From contig NZ_JACIDI010000001.1 in assembly GCF_014196225.1 (NCBI RefSeq), positions 1 to 64,000 of the forward strand: DNA of 64,000 nt. Reading direction: 5' to 3'. How positions within the stretch are numbered: position 1 is the first letter of the stretch; each line of letters opens with the position of its first letter. Position numbers and translations under genes: made by a program. This document shows, in pieces, positions 62,955-64,000 of this stretch. The DNA is from Bacteroides pyogenes (lineage in GTDB: Bacteria > Bacteroidota > Bacteroidia > Bacteroidales > Bacteroidaceae). The notes beneath the pieces are model-generated. The model saw nothing but the letters and a program-made list of their open reading frames with translations. It made no database searches and was not told the origin of the DNA.

Positions 62955-64000
62955 TTATTTATTGTCGTACATCGGAACCAGCACGAAGTGACCGGGAATG
63001 TTGCCTGCTCGTACCGCCCATCGTTGTTTGCCTGCTGCGCTGAAACAAAAGAGTACGCCGGGGCTTACATAGTTGCCCGCATCGGTGATGTAGATGTTTT
63101 TGTTTACCGGGTTCACCATGATACCGTAAGGTTTCTCTATCTGTTTATCGGTTCCGTCGGTGATGATATGGCGGGTGATAATTTCGTGCGTACGGGTATC
63201 AACGATGCTGTAAGTTATGTCCCAGCTTTGGGTGATGTGGCTCCATTCTGTGCCATATGCATAGAGGTAATCGTCGTCTATCCAATAATTGGTGGCGGCA
63301 ATAGGAATAGTATCGGTAACCTCCTGCCGTTCACGGTCGATGAAGAACAAACGGGCGGGCAGTTGTTTGTAATCTCCTCGCGAACTCACCCATAGATTCC
63401 CCCGCGGGTCGGCCTTGATGCGTTCCAGATTGTAGGCCACGTCAATGCGGCGTTCTTCTTTGAAGGTGGCAAGATCGACCACAGATACCGTCCGTTCATA
63501 TCCTGTCGTTTGGTCGGCTCCCATGTAACCGCCGGAATTGGCTACGTAAATTTTGCCTTCTACAATTTCCAGTTCATCGGGTTGGAAGCCGACCAGACAA
63601 CGATCCACCTCTTTCAACGTAGTGAGGTCGACTTTCGCCACGTAGCCTATCTGGGTGTAGTTCGGATCTATCTTTACCGGGCCGGCATACGAGGTGACAT
63701 AGGCATAGTCGCCGTGAAACTTGATGAAACGGCAGTTGGGAATTTCGATTTGTCCGATGCGCCGGGTGGTGGTCACATCTATAACCTCCACTTTGTTGGA
63801 ACAATTGATGACCGCATAGAGACGGTTGCGATAGATAGCTATGTCGTTGCCTACATCGCCCATCTCTTTGGGCACGGTGGGGTTGCGTTCGGCATAGATG
63901 TTCCGCTTGTAGACGCCTGTCGAGAAATCGAAATAGTCTAACGTGGCTTTGTTGCTGCCCATGTTTCCCTCGTTGAGGAGGTAGAATCCGTAATAACCGT
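62955..64000 (-). CDS. btuG: BtuG-type cobalamin-binding beta-propeller lipoprotein (5' end outside)
   Basis: The frame stays open to the window edge (GYYGFYLLNEGN precedes MGSNKATLDYFDF), so the N-terminus and lipobox are missing. About 348 residues remain. YncE-like seven-bladed propeller repeats are visible: VEVIDVTTTRRIGQIEIPN, KIYVANSGGYMG, VSVVDLATFKEERRI, NLWVSSRGDY, IYITDAGNYVSPG. The LNEGNMGSNKATLD start and these blades match BtuG, which binds vitamin B12 with very high affinity and sits on a BtuB TonB receptor. A btuB gene and a B12 riboswitch would be expected just beyond the right edge. Confidence 0.8.
   Translation of the reverse strand, partial: GYYGFYLLNEGNMGSNKATLDYFDFSTGVYKRNIYAERNPTVPKEMGDVGNDIAIYRNRLYAVINCSNKVEVIDVTTTRRIGQIEIPNCRFIKFHGDYAYVTSYAGPVKIDPNYTQIGYVAKVDLTTLKEVDRCLVGFQPDELEIVEGKIYVANSGGYMGADQTTGYERTVSVVDLATFKEERRIDVAYNLERIKADPRGNLWVSSRGDYKQLPARLFFIDRERQEVTDTIPIAATNYWIDDDYLYAYGTEWSHITQSWDITYSIVDTRTHEIITRHIITDGTDKQIEKPYGIMVNPVNKNIYITDAGNYVSPGVLFCFSAAGKQRWAVRAGNIPGHFVLVPMYDNK

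Overview
The window looks like a chromosomal segment of a Bacteroides-type gut Bacteroidota. Supporting signs are promoters of the TTTG / TAnnTTTG type, a type III glutamine synthetase, TonB receptors paired with SPII lipoproteins, a hybrid two-component regulator with a C-terminal AraC domain, IS4/IS5/IS256-like elements of Bacteroides type, and a BtuG-type vitamin B12 locus. I found no tRNA, rRNA or CRISPR array.

Left part (1-27.3 kb) is accessory. It opens with a decayed Ser/Thr kinase gene, then a TcmP/LCM-like O-methyltransferase, an internally deleted IS4-family element and a broken ZIP-type metal transporter gene. From 23.7 kb down to 3.9 kb on the minus strand runs one compact operon-like array of 13 genes: a 2056-residue NRPS (acyl-AMP ligase, carrier, Cy-type condensation, adenylation, carrier, thioesterase), a phosphopantetheinyl transferase, a TonB-dependent receptor, a XusB-like surface lipoprotein, a small membrane protein, two saccharopine-dehydrogenase-like reductases, another membrane protein, a CmoA-like methyltransferase, two ICMT-like membrane methyltransferases and a YbtP/YbtQ-like ABC pair. 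Most neighbours overlap by a few bases. Together they look like synthesis, capture and re-import of a small, probably azoline-containing and methylated metallophore. This is the most interesting system in the window. Upstream lie a topoisomerase III remnant, an IS5-family element interrupting an unknown gene, a decayed IS256-family transposase and a 21-bp tandem repeat, marking a plastic region.

Middle part (27.3-39 kb) is housekeeping: a PIF1-like helicase fused to TPRs, a Cof-type HAD phosphatase, a PatB/MalY-type C-S lyase, DnaG primase, a Crp/Fnr regulator, glutamine synthetase III and a DUF5686-type outer-membrane protein. A second accessory patch (39.1-46.1 kb) holds a cholesterol-dependent-cytolysin-like protein with two FN3 domains, a small unknown protein, a Fic protein and a hybrid sensor gene broken by a nonsense codon and a 7-bp duplication.

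Right part (46.2-64 kb) has a giant DUF4011-type helicase-nuclease, ribosomal protein S1 with two terminators, a BamE-like lipoprotein, RNase Z, an ECF sigma / membrane protein / CpxP-like trio, a 44-bp tandem repeat array, MazG, and a minus-strand lipoprotein run ending in BtuG (cut by the window edge), interpreted as the surface part of a cobalamin uptake locus.
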